In this document: positions 17,971 through 26,389 of the stretch, one piece after another
Numbering within the stretch: position 1 is the first letter of the stretch
Layout: each line of letters begins with the position of its first letter
From: Anaerorhabdus furcosa
GTDB taxonomy: Bacteria > Bacillota_I > Bacilli_A > Erysipelotrichales > Erysipelotrichaceae
DNA: 64,000 nucleotides
NCBI RefSeq assembly: GCF_900167375.1
Contig: NZ_FUWY01000001.1
Coordinates: forward strand, 558,001 to 622,000
Direction: 5' to 3'
Program-made: the position numbers and the translations under genes
Notes under the pieces: model-generated
Database searches by the model: none
Seen by the model: only the letters and a program-made list of their open reading frames with translations
What the model was told of the DNA's origin: nothing

Positions 17971-18003
17971 AAAATAAAATCACTTTATTTGTGATTTTAT
18001 TTT
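17971..18003. terminator. Bidirectional terminator between ogt and murB
   Basis: A 13-bp perfect stem (17971-17983 with 17991-18003) has A- and T-rich flanks on both sides. The murB stop lies inside the right arm. It can serve both convergent genes. Confidence 0.85.
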
Positions 18004-18914
18004 TTCTTATTCGCAATAATTTTCACTTCGCATTCAAGTTCATATCCAGTTTTATTTTTAACATCTTGTTGAACATATTCAATAAGATCAATGAAATCAT
18101 TACTTGTTGCTTGATTATAATTAATTAGAAACCCTGCGTGTTTTTCAGATACCATAGCACCACCACACATCTTTCCCTTCAATCCACACTGATCAATAAG
18201 TGCACTTGCATAATTTCCTTCAGGTCTTTTAAAGACGGATCCTGCACTTGGATATTCTAATGGTTGTCTATCTTTTCTTCTTTGTAAGTAACGATCCATG
18301 AGTGATCTTATTTCAGTAAAATCACCCTGTTCTAATTCTAGAACAACACTTAGAATAATTTTATGAGTATCTGTAAACATACTTTTACGATAAGAGAAAT
18401 CTGTTGGTGTTACTTGGATTTTATGAAAAGTTCCATCTTCATCCAAATATTCTATCTCTTTTACAACATCCTTAATTTCTCCTTCGAATGCACCTGCATT
18501 CATATAGATTGCTCCACCAATAGTTCCTGGAATCCCATATGCAAATTCAAGTCCTGTTAAACTATGTTCACATACAACCTCGCAAACATCCATTAGGTTT
18601 GCTCCTGCTTGCGCAACTACTTTATTTCCCTTTACTTCTACATATTTAAAATTCCTAGCTAAAACTAATACTACTCCTTCATACACTTTATCCTTAAATA
18701 AAACATTCGATCCATTTCCCAAGATAAGCATAGGTAGTTCTATTCTTTCTACTTCTTTTTTAATTAGTTGTATTTCTTCGATATTATTTATTTCAATTAC
18801 GTACCAAGCCGGTCCACCTAATTTTAGTGTCGTATAATTCGACATTTCTAAATCCTTAAAAGTTGAAATTTCATGCTGAACACAAAAGTTTTCAAACTCT
18901 ATTCTCTTATTCAT
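17997..18914 (-). CDS. murB: UDP-N-acetylenolpyruvoylglucosamine reductase
   Basis: MurB is the FAD enzyme that makes UDP-N-acetylmuramic acid for peptidoglycan. The 305-residue protein has the FAD-binding segments LKLGGPAWYVIE and ILGNGSNVLF, plus AYGIPGTIGGAIYMNAGAFE. It carries the catalytic serine region PSAGSVFKRP and the C-terminal SEKHAGFLIN. The length fits the shorter type II MurB found in Gram-positives. It is a single-gene unit. Confidence 0.95.
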   Translation of the reverse strand: MNKRIEFENFCVQHEISTFKDLEMSNYTTLKLGGPAWYVIEINNIEEIQLIKKEVERIELPMLILGNGSNVLFKDKVYEGVVLVLARNFKYVEVKGNKVVAQAGANLMDVCEVVCEHSLTGLEFAYGIPGTIGGAIYMNAGAFEGEIKDVVKEIEYLDEDGTFHKIQVTPTDFSYRKSMFTDTHKIILSVVLELEQGDFTEIRSLMDRYLQRRKDRQPLEYPSAGSVFKRPEGNYASALIDQCGLKGKMCGGAMVSEKHAGFLINYNQATSNDFIDLIEYVQQDVKNKTGYELECEVKIIANKKK

Positions 18915-18981
18915 AATAAACCTCGTCTATATTGATATTTTAAACTGAAAACTACTTTTTTAAAATAGAGATGCATAACAT

Positions 18982-19007
18982 AAAAAAGTTGGTGTTACAC
19001 ACCAACT
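18982..19007 (-). terminator. Terminator of the glutathione peroxidase gene
   Basis: A 9-bp perfect stem (18987-18995 with 18999-19007) has a three-base loop and a T run on the reverse strand. It lies just after the stop at 19012. Confidence 0.85.
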
Positions 19008-19011
19008 CTAA

Positions 19012-19557
19012 TTATAATAATTCTTTAATCTTTTCTTCAACAACCGCTAAATCTTCTGTAGGTTCAAAACGAGCAACTACATTTCCTTGACGATCAATTA
19101 AGAATTTTGTAAAGTTCCATTTAATATCTGGACTTTCTTTGTATTTAGGATTTACTTTCATTAAAATTTCTTCAAGTTTTGCTGTGATTTTATGTTTTGG
19201 ATTAAATCCTGCAAATCCTTTTTCATGTTTTAAATAAGTATACAATTCATGTTCATTTTCACCATTAACTTCAATTTTCGAAAAACGTGGAAATGTTGTT
19301 CCATAATTTAAACTACAGAATTCTTGTATTTCTTCATCAGTTCCTGGTGCTTGATTATGAAATTGATTACAAGGGAAATCTAAGATTTCAAATCCTTGAT
19401 CATGATATTTTTTATAGATTGATTCTAGTTCTTCATATTGTGGTGTGAATCCACATTTAGTTGCAGTATTTACAATTAGTAAAACTTGTCCTTCGTATTG
19501 TCCTATTGAAATTGTTTCACCTTTTGGTGTCATTACATTAAATTCGTAAATTTTCAT
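19012..19557 (-). CDS. Glutathione peroxidase family thiol peroxidase
   Basis: This thioredoxin-fold peroxidase reduces hydroperoxides. The 181-residue protein has the peroxidatic Cys35 in NTATKCGFTPQY, the segment LDFPCNQF with Cys63, and KWNFTKFL with the active-site Trp and Asn. The active residue is an ordinary cysteine codon, so it is not a selenoprotein. Bacterial enzymes of this type usually use thioredoxin instead of glutathione. It is transcribed after the ferritin-VIT1 gene, with an 83-bp gap holding a dyad, which points to metal and oxidative stress defence. Confidence 0.92.
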   Translation of the reverse strand: MKIYEFNVMTPKGETISIGQYEGQVLLIVNTATKCGFTPQYEELESIYKKYHDQGFEILDFPCNQFHNQAPGTDEEIQEFCSLNYGTTFPRFSKIEVNGENEHELYTYLKHEKGFAGFNPKHKITAKLEEILMKVNPKYKESPDIKWNFTKFLIDRQGNVVARFEPTEDLAVVEEKIKELL

Positions 19558-19568
19558 TTTTCCTCCAT

Positions 19569-19586
19569 GTTAAGGCACTCCTTAAC
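19569..19586. repeat. Dyad symmetry just upstream of the peroxidase ribosome site
   Basis: GTTAAGG and CCTTAAC form a perfect 7-bp inverted repeat with a 4-base spacer, ending 5 bp from the GGAGG ribosome site. It could be an operator, a processing hairpin in a ferritin-VIT1/peroxidase transcript, or a weak terminator, although it lacks a good T run. The role is inferred. Confidence 0.45.
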
Positions 19587-19640
19587 TTCTATCTTCATCC
19601 TATCAAGGAAAAACACTTTATTCAAAACATATGCTTCTTA

Positions 19641-20522
19641 CTACAATGTATCAATTCCTAAGAATTGTTTTGCTAGCAATCCAATGACGAATGAAATTGC
19701 TGCAACAGATAATGAAATGATTGCCATTTCTAAGAATCTCTTAACAAATGGTTCATCTTTAGCAACAGATATATAATAGTTAAAAAATAAAATGATAAAG
19801 AGTACAGTCGCAATCATACATGCAAAAGCTGTACCATACATTTCAGATGGTAATAATAGATATGGTAATACCATTAATCCTACCGCAACAATGTAAGCTA
19901 CTCCAGTATAAAAACTTGATTTGATCGCATTCTCATTTCCATTCGCTCTTTCTGCTAGATAATTGGATGCAGCCATTGAAAGGGTTGCAGAAATTCCAGT
20001 TATTATTCCTGTCATCGCAACTAATTTTGTATCTTGTAGCGCAAATGTAACACCCGCAATTGCTCCTGTTAATTCCACAAGTGCATCATTCAATCCTAAA
20101 ACCATTGCGCCTACATAGTGAAGTCTTTCTTCATCCAACATGGCATATAATTCTTTTTCATGTCGTCTTTCATCTTCTACAATTCTTGCAGTATGTTCAA
20201 ACTCTTTCGCAAGTAAATCATATCCTTCTATTGTAAGTTGTTCATTCCTTTGCATTTTTTTAACCATAAAAGTAAACCCTAATAAAATTGTTACTAGTTT
20301 CATAAACCCAATCTTTATTGGATTTGGTTTTATCTTTTCATTTGATATTGATTCCCATACTTTCGCATGCATCTTTTCATCACTCGACATTTTTTCTAGT
20401 ATTGCTTTGTTTTTTTCATCTTTTTGTCTTTTTGCCATAAAAGCATACATTAATACGCCTTCTTCTTCATCCAACTGAGATGACTTTACCAGCTTCATTA
20501 CTTCATTATTAATTGATGTCAT
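19641..20522 (-). CDS. Membrane-bound ferritin-like/VIT1 iron transporter (MbfA type)
   Basis: The 293-residue fusion has an N-terminal ferritin-like (rubrerythrin) domain, about residues 1-130. Its metal ligands appear as DEEEG, DEKMHAKVWE and EFEHTARIVEDERRHEKEL, a four-helix di-iron pattern. A C-terminal VIT1/CCC1 domain of about five membrane helices follows, from residue 135 (LGLNDALVELTGAIAGVTFAL). In the MbfA family this arrangement senses and exports iron, protecting against peroxide. The neighbouring peroxidase gene fits that role. No PerR or Fur box was obvious upstream. Confidence 0.85.
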   Translation of the reverse strand: MTSINNEVMKLVKSSQLDEEEGVLMYAFMAKRQKDEKNKAILEKMSSDEKMHAKVWESISNEKIKPNPIKIGFMKLVTILLGFTFMVKKMQRNEQLTIEGYDLLAKEFEHTARIVEDERRHEKELYAMLDEERLHYVGAMVLGLNDALVELTGAIAGVTFALQDTKLVAMTGIITGISATLSMAASNYLAERANGNENAIKSSFYTGVAYIVAVGLMVLPYLLLPSEMYGTAFACMIATVLFIILFFNYYISVAKDEPFVKRFLEMAIISLSVAAISFVIGLLAKQFLGIDTL

Positions 20523-20631
20523 TTTCTTCCTCCTTATTAGTACGTGGTATCATTATACCTTTTTCTATCTTTTCATACAAATCATATACTACTTCGTGTA
20601 TGATATCTATTAGAGTTTGGAGGAATACTGA

Positions 20632-21003
20632 ATGGACTATACATTAGATGACTACAATGCTGCAATTTACGCTATTACTTCATCATTAAACAAAAGTCAA
20701 AAAGCAATTACCAAATTAAAAGAAACCACTTTTCAGTATCGCTTACTTGAACAGGGAATCAAGTCATATCATATGGCACTAAATTTGATTCAACACGAAC
20801 TTGAACAGTCCAGTATTGATTTCTATTCCTCTGAAGAACTAGATCGTGCTATTGATTTTTATTCTACATCGATACAAAGAGTAGAAAAGGTGATGCCTAA
20901 GTTTAATGTTGGCACATCGCAACATACTTTAGGCATTCGAAGAATTAAAGCTTTTGAAATTGCTCTTGAATTAATAAACCAAATAAAAAATCTCACTGAT
21001 TAA
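20632..21003 (+). CDS. Hypothetical helical protein
   Basis: I do not recognise this 123-residue protein. It has no signal peptide or membrane segment and looks fully helical: LDDYNAAIYAITSSLNKSQKAITKLKE, then a second amphipathic half ending ELINQIKNL. A TGGAGGAA ribosome site precedes the ATG and a strong terminator follows the stop, so it is very likely a real single gene. It diverges from the ferritin-VIT1 gene. Confidence 0.75.
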   Translation: MDYTLDDYNAAIYAITSSLNKSQKAITKLKETTFQYRLLEQGIKSYHMALNLIQHELEQSSIDFYSSEELDRAIDFYSTSIQRVEKVMPKFNVGTSQHTLGIRRIKAFEIALELINQIKNLTD

Positions 21004-21019
21004 AAATTAGTGAGATTTT
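20987..21019. terminator. Bidirectional terminator
   Basis: An 11-bp stem (20987-20997 with 21009-21019) is flanked by A and T runs. It lies between the convergent hypothetical gene and the membrane hydrolase gene. Confidence 0.8.
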
Positions 21020-21038
21020 ATTATACTTCAATTACTTT

Positions 21039-22904
21039 CTAGAAACGCATCATCATTTCTACATGAACTGTAAATACAGATGCTACTTGCATATAACACA
21101 ATAATGCACCCACAATAATTCCTGGAATGTATGGATTGTTACAAAATTTGAAGATTCTTCGAAGTACGATGACTGCTACTGGGAACACTGGAATAGCATT
21201 AATCATATATGTGAATGTAAATGGTGCACCAAATATATTAGCTTGTACACCTGTTTTGTTGAAAATCCAATACCCAATAACTGTAATAGCTAAAGCTGGA
21301 ATCATATTCATAATTGCAAAGAATAGATCATTTGCCCATGTTGGTTCTTTACCAATTTTTGAATAATAAGCTGAATTAAGTGCAATACTCACTGCTAATC
21401 CAAAAATCAAATAGAATGGTAAATATGTAAAGAATAAGTAATAGTTTTCTAATCGCATATCACGAATTCCCCATAGATAATAACGTAGATCCATTTGGAA
21501 AACATACCCAGCAATATAAACCACTGTCAATGTACTTAATACTGCAATAATTGCTAAAAGAATAGATTTAAGAATATCTTTTATCGGAATGATTAAACCC
21601 CAATCTTTTAAACTTTGTCCTTGTTTCTTTCCATATAAGAAATAAGAACCAAATGAAGTAATCAACATAAATATTCCATTTGCACATGCCCACAAAGCGT
21701 AAATATTGGTTGTTTGTTGTGGTAATATCATCGTTCTAAAGAACCCATATCCATTCGCAAAAATGAGTGAAACACTTATAAACGCGAAGGCACAGTTAGC
21801 GATTGTTAAAATCCAAAAACATATTTTACCCTGTTTGTTTGGTGCTGGTCTTAATTGTTTGTTATCTTCTGCTTTTAAGCTTGCAAAGAATTTAGTTTTA
21901 ACTAATGTTGCAACCGTAAATATACAAATTGCTAATGCTCCAAACAATGCTGTTAAAGAAAGAGCGCTATAAAACTTCCAAATTTGAAGAGTTCCCACGA
22001 TATAATGCGGTGCTTCAAAAGTATCTTGGAAGAAATCTACTGACGCTGCTAATGCACCACTTCCCCCTTGTGGATGGGGATGAATTTCTTCCGCTTTATT
22101 GATAATACGAATTACTTCTTTACCATCAATTACTGTCTTATAAGTATGTCCTACTCTTACTTGTTCATCTTTTGGATTACTTGCTCCAAATTGAACAAAT
22201 GATTTTGCTTCATTCGATGTTAAATATTGTTGCGCATTCATTGGTGCACCATTTTCATCTTTTGTAGCAAAATAAACATGATCATATAGTGTGTAATACA
22301 ACCCTACACTACGATCACCATATAAATTGTCAAATTCACCTTCTGCATTTCTATACAATGGGTCGCTAGAAACTAAGTAAACTGCCGAAACTAAGTGATT
22401 TCCTGCTGCATCATCCGCAATTACACTACTGTTTGCTGCATTTCCTCCCATTGAATGTCCTGCTACACCAATTTGGTTTAAATCTACATAATCTAAAGTA
22501 TCTAAATAACGTACTGCTGCATAAGATCCATCCGCCTCTGAATTTGGATCCATAAAGAAAGTTTCATACGAAGTAATATCTGAACCACCATGATTAAGCA
22601 TATCAGGTGTGATTACCACAAACCCTCTTCTTGCTAATTCCAAGGCATATTGTGCATAGCACTCTTTTGTTGTCCCTAATCCATGAGTGAATACAACTGC
22701 CGGAGCTTTTGATGTACTTGTAGCTGTTTTAGGACTATAAACACGAATGCTTACATTATCACCAGACAATGTTTGAACTGTTGTAGTTTCAATCTTAACT
22801 TTTCCAAAGTCACTTAAGATTAAATTCGCACCAATAAGGCACAATAACGTAACTACAATCGAGATAATAAGTCCTTTTTTAGCTGTAAAATTTATTTTTT
22901 TCAT
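21039..22904 (-). CDS. Membrane alpha/beta hydrolase with polytopic C-terminal domain
   Basis: The 621-residue protein has an N-terminal membrane anchor (about residues 9-30). An extracytoplasmic alpha/beta hydrolase domain follows, with the nucleophile motif GHSMGG and the oxyanion segment VFTHGLG. From about residue 315 a second half has roughly eight hydrophobic helices. The hydrolase half resembles dienelactone-hydrolase or X-Pro peptidase folds. I do not recognise the membrane half. The substrate is unknown; a cell-envelope ester or peptide is plausible. It is divergent from an AraC regulator that may control it, and a cre-like half-site lies upstream. Confidence 0.72.
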   Translation of the reverse strand: MKKINFTAKKGLIISIVVTLLCLIGANLILSDFGKVKIETTTVQTLSGDNVSIRVYSPKTATSTSKAPAVVFTHGLGTTKECYAQYALELARRGFVVITPDMLNHGGSDITSYETFFMDPNSEADGSYAAVRYLDTLDYVDLNQIGVAGHSMGGNAANSSVIADDAAGNHLVSAVYLVSSDPLYRNAEGEFDNLYGDRSVGLYYTLYDHVYFATKDENGAPMNAQQYLTSNEAKSFVQFGASNPKDEQVRVGHTYKTVIDGKEVIRIINKAEEIHPHPQGGSGALAASVDFFQDTFEAPHYIVGTLQIWKFYSALSLTALFGALAICIFTVATLVKTKFFASLKAEDNKQLRPAPNKQGKICFWILTIANCAFAFISVSLIFANGYGFFRTMILPQQTTNIYALWACANGIFMLITSFGSYFLYGKKQGQSLKDWGLIIPIKDILKSILLAIIAVLSTLTVVYIAGYVFQMDLRYYLWGIRDMRLENYYLFFTYLPFYLIFGLAVSIALNSAYYSKIGKEPTWANDLFFAIMNMIPALAITVIGYWIFNKTGVQANIFGAPFTFTYMINAIPVFPVAVIVLRRIFKFCNNPYIPGIIVGALLCYMQVASVFTVHVEMMMRF

Positions 22905-22933
22905 TTCCTACCTCCTCATACTTGAATCATATA

Positions 22934-22947
22934 GTGAAGCGCTTTCA
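22934..22947 (-). promoter_or_regulatory. Possible cre-like site between hydrolase and AraC genes
   Basis: On the reverse strand TGAAAGCGCTTCAC matches the left half and centre of the CcpA cre consensus, with mismatches at the right end. It lies 30 bp upstream of the hydrolase start. Confidence 0.3.
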
Positions 22948-23009
22948 TTTTCCTTGTCAATTTTGTTGTATTTATATGACAAATATGCTGTACTTCTATA
23001 TACATGTCT

Positions 23010-23028
23010 TATAATATAGGTAAGGAGG
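23010..23028 (+). promoter_or_regulatory. -10 box and ribosome site of the AraC-family gene
   Basis: TATAAT at 23010-23015 is followed by TAAGGAGG at 23021-23028, 6 bp before the ATG. No good -35 is visible, so the promoter may need an activator. The close spacing implies a very short leader. Confidence 0.5.
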
Positions 23029-23034
23029 TATTTT

Positions 23035-23970
23035 ATGGATTACGAATTTATTCAATATTCTGACATCTCTTGTGTCAAATTATTTATTGTGGATATCAAT
23101 TTTCGTTCAAGTCATTTACACCCTGAAATTGAGTGTCTTTATATTCTAAAGGGAGAATTAAACATAATTATCGGTGGCAAGACCTCCCACTACAAACCAA
23201 GAGATCTTATTATTGTAAACTCTAATGAAGCTCATGAATTAGTTGCTACATCAGAAACTGTTACAATCGCAATTCTTCAATTATCTTTGTCTTTCTTTGA
23301 TTCATATTATTCAAAAATTCATCAAACTGTATTTAGACATTACAATGTCAATTTAAAAGATCATAAAATTGTTGAACTAACTTTCCTTCATTTAGCTTAT
23401 ATTTACTTTACGACTCCCCCTTACTATGAAGTTCGAATTGCAGGATATATAAATATTCTTTTTAATTATTTTCTTTTGCATTTTTCTAGTTATCAATTAT
23501 CATCATCAAAATACAATGACTTACAATTACGCAATAAACGTTTAAAAAGAATCGTTCATTACATTGAATCTAACTTCGCAAACAAAATTACGCTTCAAGA
23601 ACTTGCAAAAAGCGAAAATCTTTCTACTTCTTTTTTATCTCACTTTATAAGTGAGAATTTACAACATAATTTTCAAGATTACTTGACGATAACAAGATTA
23701 AATCACGCTAAAATATTGATTCAAACAACCTCATTATCTATGTTGGATATTTCTTTGCTCTGTGGATTTTCTGATTATCGTTACATGACTAAGGCTTTTC
23801 GTTTATATTGTGATTGCACACCTAATCAATATCGTTCTCTTCAAAAAACAACACTTCTTAATCACCCAAATCGAAAATCAGATGAATATTTTTTAACCTT
23901 ACCTGAATGCAGTCGCTTAGTTGAAGATACTCTAAATCTACTTGGATTCAACAAAGACTTTATGTATTAG
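23035..23970 (+). CDS. AraC-family transcriptional regulator (cupin sensor)
   Basis: The 311-residue protein has an N-terminal cupin-like sensor. It contains HLHPEIECLYILKGELNIIIGG and YKPRDLIIVNSNEAHEL (about residues 20-75). A C-terminal AraC DNA-binding domain with two helix-turn-helix units follows (about 180-280: ITLQELAKSENLSTSFLSHFI and MLDISLLCGFSDYRYMTKAF). The ligand is unknown; sugars are common for this architecture. It is divergent from the membrane hydrolase, its most likely target. Confidence 0.88.
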   Translation: MDYEFIQYSDISCVKLFIVDINFRSSHLHPEIECLYILKGELNIIIGGKTSHYKPRDLIIVNSNEAHELVATSETVTIAILQLSLSFFDSYYSKIHQTVFRHYNVNLKDHKIVELTFLHLAYIYFTTPPYYEVRIAGYINILFNYFLLHFSSYQLSSSKYNDLQLRNKRLKRIVHYIESNFANKITLQELAKSENLSTSFLSHFISENLQHNFQDYLTITRLNHAKILIQTTSLSMLDISLLCGFSDYRYMTKAFRLYCDCTPNQYRSLQKTTLLNHPNRKSDEYFLTLPECSRLVEDTLNLLGFNKDFMY

Positions 23971-24001
23971 AAAAGAGTTTGTTTTAAAAACAAACTCTTT
24001 T
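23971..24001. terminator. Terminator after the AraC-family gene
   Basis: A 14-bp perfect stem (23971-23984 with 23988-24001) is rich in A on one side and T on the other. It serves the AraC gene and possibly the convergent trmO. Confidence 0.85.
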
Positions 24002-24040
24002 GATAAAACTTGAATTATTGATAAACTGTAGAATCAACGA

Positions 24041-24520
24041 TTAAAAGTTAAATTCTTCTTCCCAATTAAAATCACCACTGCTTTCTACATTTTCTGGCCA
24101 ATGTTTACTCCACTTTGGTGAGGTTACTTCTTCAACTCGATCCAAGCTGGGGATGTATGGTTTTATATCAAGTAGAGGAGTATTATCATTTGCATCAATA
24201 TAAGTTAATCCAACAATCCCTTTCTCTCTATCAACATATGTTATACAACTACAAGACAAGGCAATTGGATTTGGTCTTTGTGGAGAACGTGTTGCGAAAA
24301 TACCTAATTTTTCTGGTCCTTTGTGATATGGCTTTTCTTCAACTAAATTATTTCTATCTGTTATGTTATCACTCTTTGAAAACCACCACATAACGTTAAT
24401 GTACTTGTAATCCTCAATGCCAATTAAGGCATCTCTAAATTCTTCTTTTACTTTTAAATAGAATCCCTCTTCATTGGCATGAATTACACCGATTTGATTC
24501 ATTACAAAATTTTTATTCAT
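24041..24520 (-). CDS. trmO: tRNA (N6-threonylcarbamoyladenosine(37)-N6)-methyltransferase-like protein (TrmO/UPF0066)
   Basis: TrmO methylates t6A37 in some tRNAs using S-adenosylmethionine. The 159-residue protein has the family signature GIFATRSPQRPNPIALS and the DANDNTPLLDIKPYIP motif of the core beta-barrel. It lacks the C-terminal domain of the 230-residue E. coli enzyme, as do many short archaeal and Bacillota members. Short homologues may have other methylation targets. A striking palindrome lies at its promoter. Confidence 0.8.
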   Translation of the reverse strand: MNKNFVMNQIGVIHANEEGFYLKVKEEFRDALIGIEDYKYINVMWWFSKSDNITDRNNLVEEKPYHKGPEKLGIFATRSPQRPNPIALSCSCITYVDREKGIVGLTYIDANDNTPLLDIKPYIPSLDRVEEVTSPKWSKHWPENVESSGDFNWEEEFNF

Positions 24521-24544
24521 CGTTTTCTCCTTTAATTTTGTGTT

Positions 24545-24590
24545 TTACGGCGCCGTAATCCCAGTATAGCATTTCAAAATTACACTACAA
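24545..24590 (-). promoter_or_regulatory. trmO promoter with a 14-bp palindromic operator
   Basis: On the reverse strand TTGTAG (24585-24590) and TATACT (24563-24568) are 16 bp apart. Just downstream, where transcription should start, is the perfect palindrome TTACGGCGCCGTAA (24545-24558). Its GC core stands out in an AT-rich intergenic stretch. The position suggests a repressor site. Confidence 0.6.
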
Positions 24591-24595
24591 GACAG

Positions 24596-24634
24596 AAAAA
24601 AAAGAATATCAATAATTACTGATATTCTTTTAGT
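24596..24634. terminator. Bidirectional terminator between trmO promoter and gpmI
   Basis: An 11-bp perfect stem (24601-24611 with 24620-24630) has A and T runs. It lies just after the gpmI stop on the reverse strand. Confidence 0.8.
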
Positions 24635-24650
24635 TAGCATAAATTTTCGC

Positions 24651-26219
24651 TTATTTAATTAAGCTTTCATCCCAACCCTCAGGTGCTTTAAATCCTAATA
24701 ATTCAACAACTGTTGCTGCAACATTACTTAATCCAAAATGTCCTTCTTTTAATTGTACATCACTATTGTATACAATAAATGGTACTGGATTTAGTGTATG
24801 AGCTGTTTTTGGTTTAGGTGCATCTTCTGGATTTTTTCTCTTTTCATACATTTCATCAGCGTTCCCATGGTCAGCTGTAACTAATAAAGTATATCCTGCT
24901 TTATCACAAGCATTCATAATTCTCTTTAACATTAAGTCAACTGATTCAACACCAATCAATGTAGCTTCATAGTTTCCTGTATGTCCAACCATGTCTCCAT
25001 TTGGATAGTTAACACGTAAGAAATCATATTCTTTTGATGTAATTGCATCAACAAGTAAATCAGTGATTTCAGCTGCTTTCATCCAAGGTCTTTGTTCAAA
25101 TGGTATAACATCACTTGGTACTTCAACCCAAGTTTCTAATTTGTCATCGAATTTTTCTGAACGATTTCCATTCCAGAAATAAGTTACATGACCAAATTTT
25201 TGTGTTTCACTAATTGCATATGATTTAACACCTTGTTTTACAAGGAATTCACTCATTGTATTTGTAATATGTGGTGGAGCTACTAAGAATTTGTTAGGTA
25301 TCTTTAAGTCTCCATCATATTGAAGCATTCCAGCGTAGAATACTTTAGGGAAACGTACACGATCAAACTCAGTAAAGTTTTCATTCCCAAATGCTTTAGA
25401 GATTTCAATTGCACGGTCACCACGGAAGTTATAAAGAATAACGCTATCGCCATCTTCAATTGTTCCTACTGGTTTACCATTTTCTTCAATAACAAATCCT
25501 GGTAAATCTTGGTCAGATACACCAAGTTCTTTACGATAAGTTTCAATTGCTTCTTTCATTGAAGCAAATTTTCTTCCTTCTCCAAGAACATGGATATGCC
25601 ATCCTTCTTCAACCATTTTCCAGTTTGCTTCATAACGGTCCATTGTAATTTTCATACGTCCACCACCTGAAGCAACTTTAATGTCAAAGTTTTCATCATT
25701 TAATTCATGAATCAAGTTTTCAATTTGATCTACATACTGTAGTGCACTTGTTTCAGGAACATCACGACCATCCAATAATGCATGGATACGTACTTTCTTT
25801 ACTCCATCTGCTTTTGCTTGTTTAAGCATAGCTTCTAAATGTGCGATATTTGAGTGAACATTTCCATCAGATAATAATCCTAAGAAATGCAAAGTTCCAC
25901 TCTTACAAGAATCAAGTGCTTCTTTCCAAGTTTCTGATTTGAAAATTGCTCCTGTTTCAATACTTTCATTTACAAGTTTTGCCCCTTGGCTATATACTTG
26001 GCCACAACCTAATGCATTGTGCCCAACTTCAGAGTTACCCATATCATCATCACTAGGCAATCCTACTGCAAGCCCATGAGCTTTAATTTGAATATTTGGA
26101 CATGTTTTGATAAGTGTATCTAATTGTGGTTTGTAAGCATGCATAACTGCATTACCGTTGTCTTTTTCAGTACATCCGATACCATCCATAACCACTAATA
26201 CTACTGGTTTTTTATTCAT
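24651..26219 (-). CDS. gpmI: 2,3-bisphosphoglycerate-independent phosphoglycerate mutase
   Basis: GpmI interconverts 3- and 2-phosphoglycerate in glycolysis, using two Mn ions and a phosphoserine. Numbered from the ATG at 26219 (522 residues), it has metal and nucleophile motifs MDGIG and MGNSEVGH with Ser63, then HIHVLGEGRK, FRGDRAIE and TADHGNADEMYE near the C-terminus. The frame extends seven codons upstream, but AGGAAGG lies directly before this ATG. It stands alone here, not in a gap-pgk-tpi operon. Confidence 0.95.
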   Translation of the reverse strand: MNKKPVVLVVMDGIGCTEKDNGNAVMHAYKPQLDTLIKTCPNIQIKAHGLAVGLPSDDDMGNSEVGHNALGCGQVYSQGAKLVNESIETGAIFKSETWKEALDSCKSGTLHFLGLLSDGNVHSNIAHLEAMLKQAKADGVKKVRIHALLDGRDVPETSALQYVDQIENLIHELNDENFDIKVASGGGRMKITMDRYEANWKMVEEGWHIHVLGEGRKFASMKEAIETYRKELGVSDQDLPGFVIEENGKPVGTIEDGDSVILYNFRGDRAIEISKAFGNENFTEFDRVRFPKVFYAGMLQYDGDLKIPNKFLVAPPHITNTMSEFLVKQGVKSYAISETQKFGHVTYFWNGNRSEKFDDKLETWVEVPSDVIPFEQRPWMKAAEITDLLVDAITSKEYDFLRVNYPNGDMVGHTGNYEATLIGVESVDLMLKRIMNACDKAGYTLLVTADHGNADEMYEKRKNPEDAPKPKTAHTLNPVPFIVYNSDVQLKEGHFGLSNVAATVVELLGFKAPEGWDESLIK

Positions 26220-26365
26220 AAATCCTTCCTCTACTTTCATGTATTAGTTTAGCACGATTTGTTTGTTTTTTCACTAGAATAGCATTAATTAAAACAAATC
26301 GTATCGCTATTTTTTACTACTTTGCTATTAATCAATTTATTTTCACAATATAAGCCTTTTAGACA

Positions 26366-26389
26366 GAAAAGAGCCTACAATTGAGGCTC
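26366..26389 (-). terminator. Terminator overlapping the end of the YbaK-family gene
   Basis: GAGCCT (26371-26376) pairs with AGGCTC (26384-26389), and a short T run follows on the reverse strand. The left arm and loop include the last codons and the stop. Confidence 0.65.

Noticed and set aside
19012-19557. Selenoprotein glutathione peroxidase
   Set aside because: The active-site codon is an ordinary cysteine codon, not TGA.
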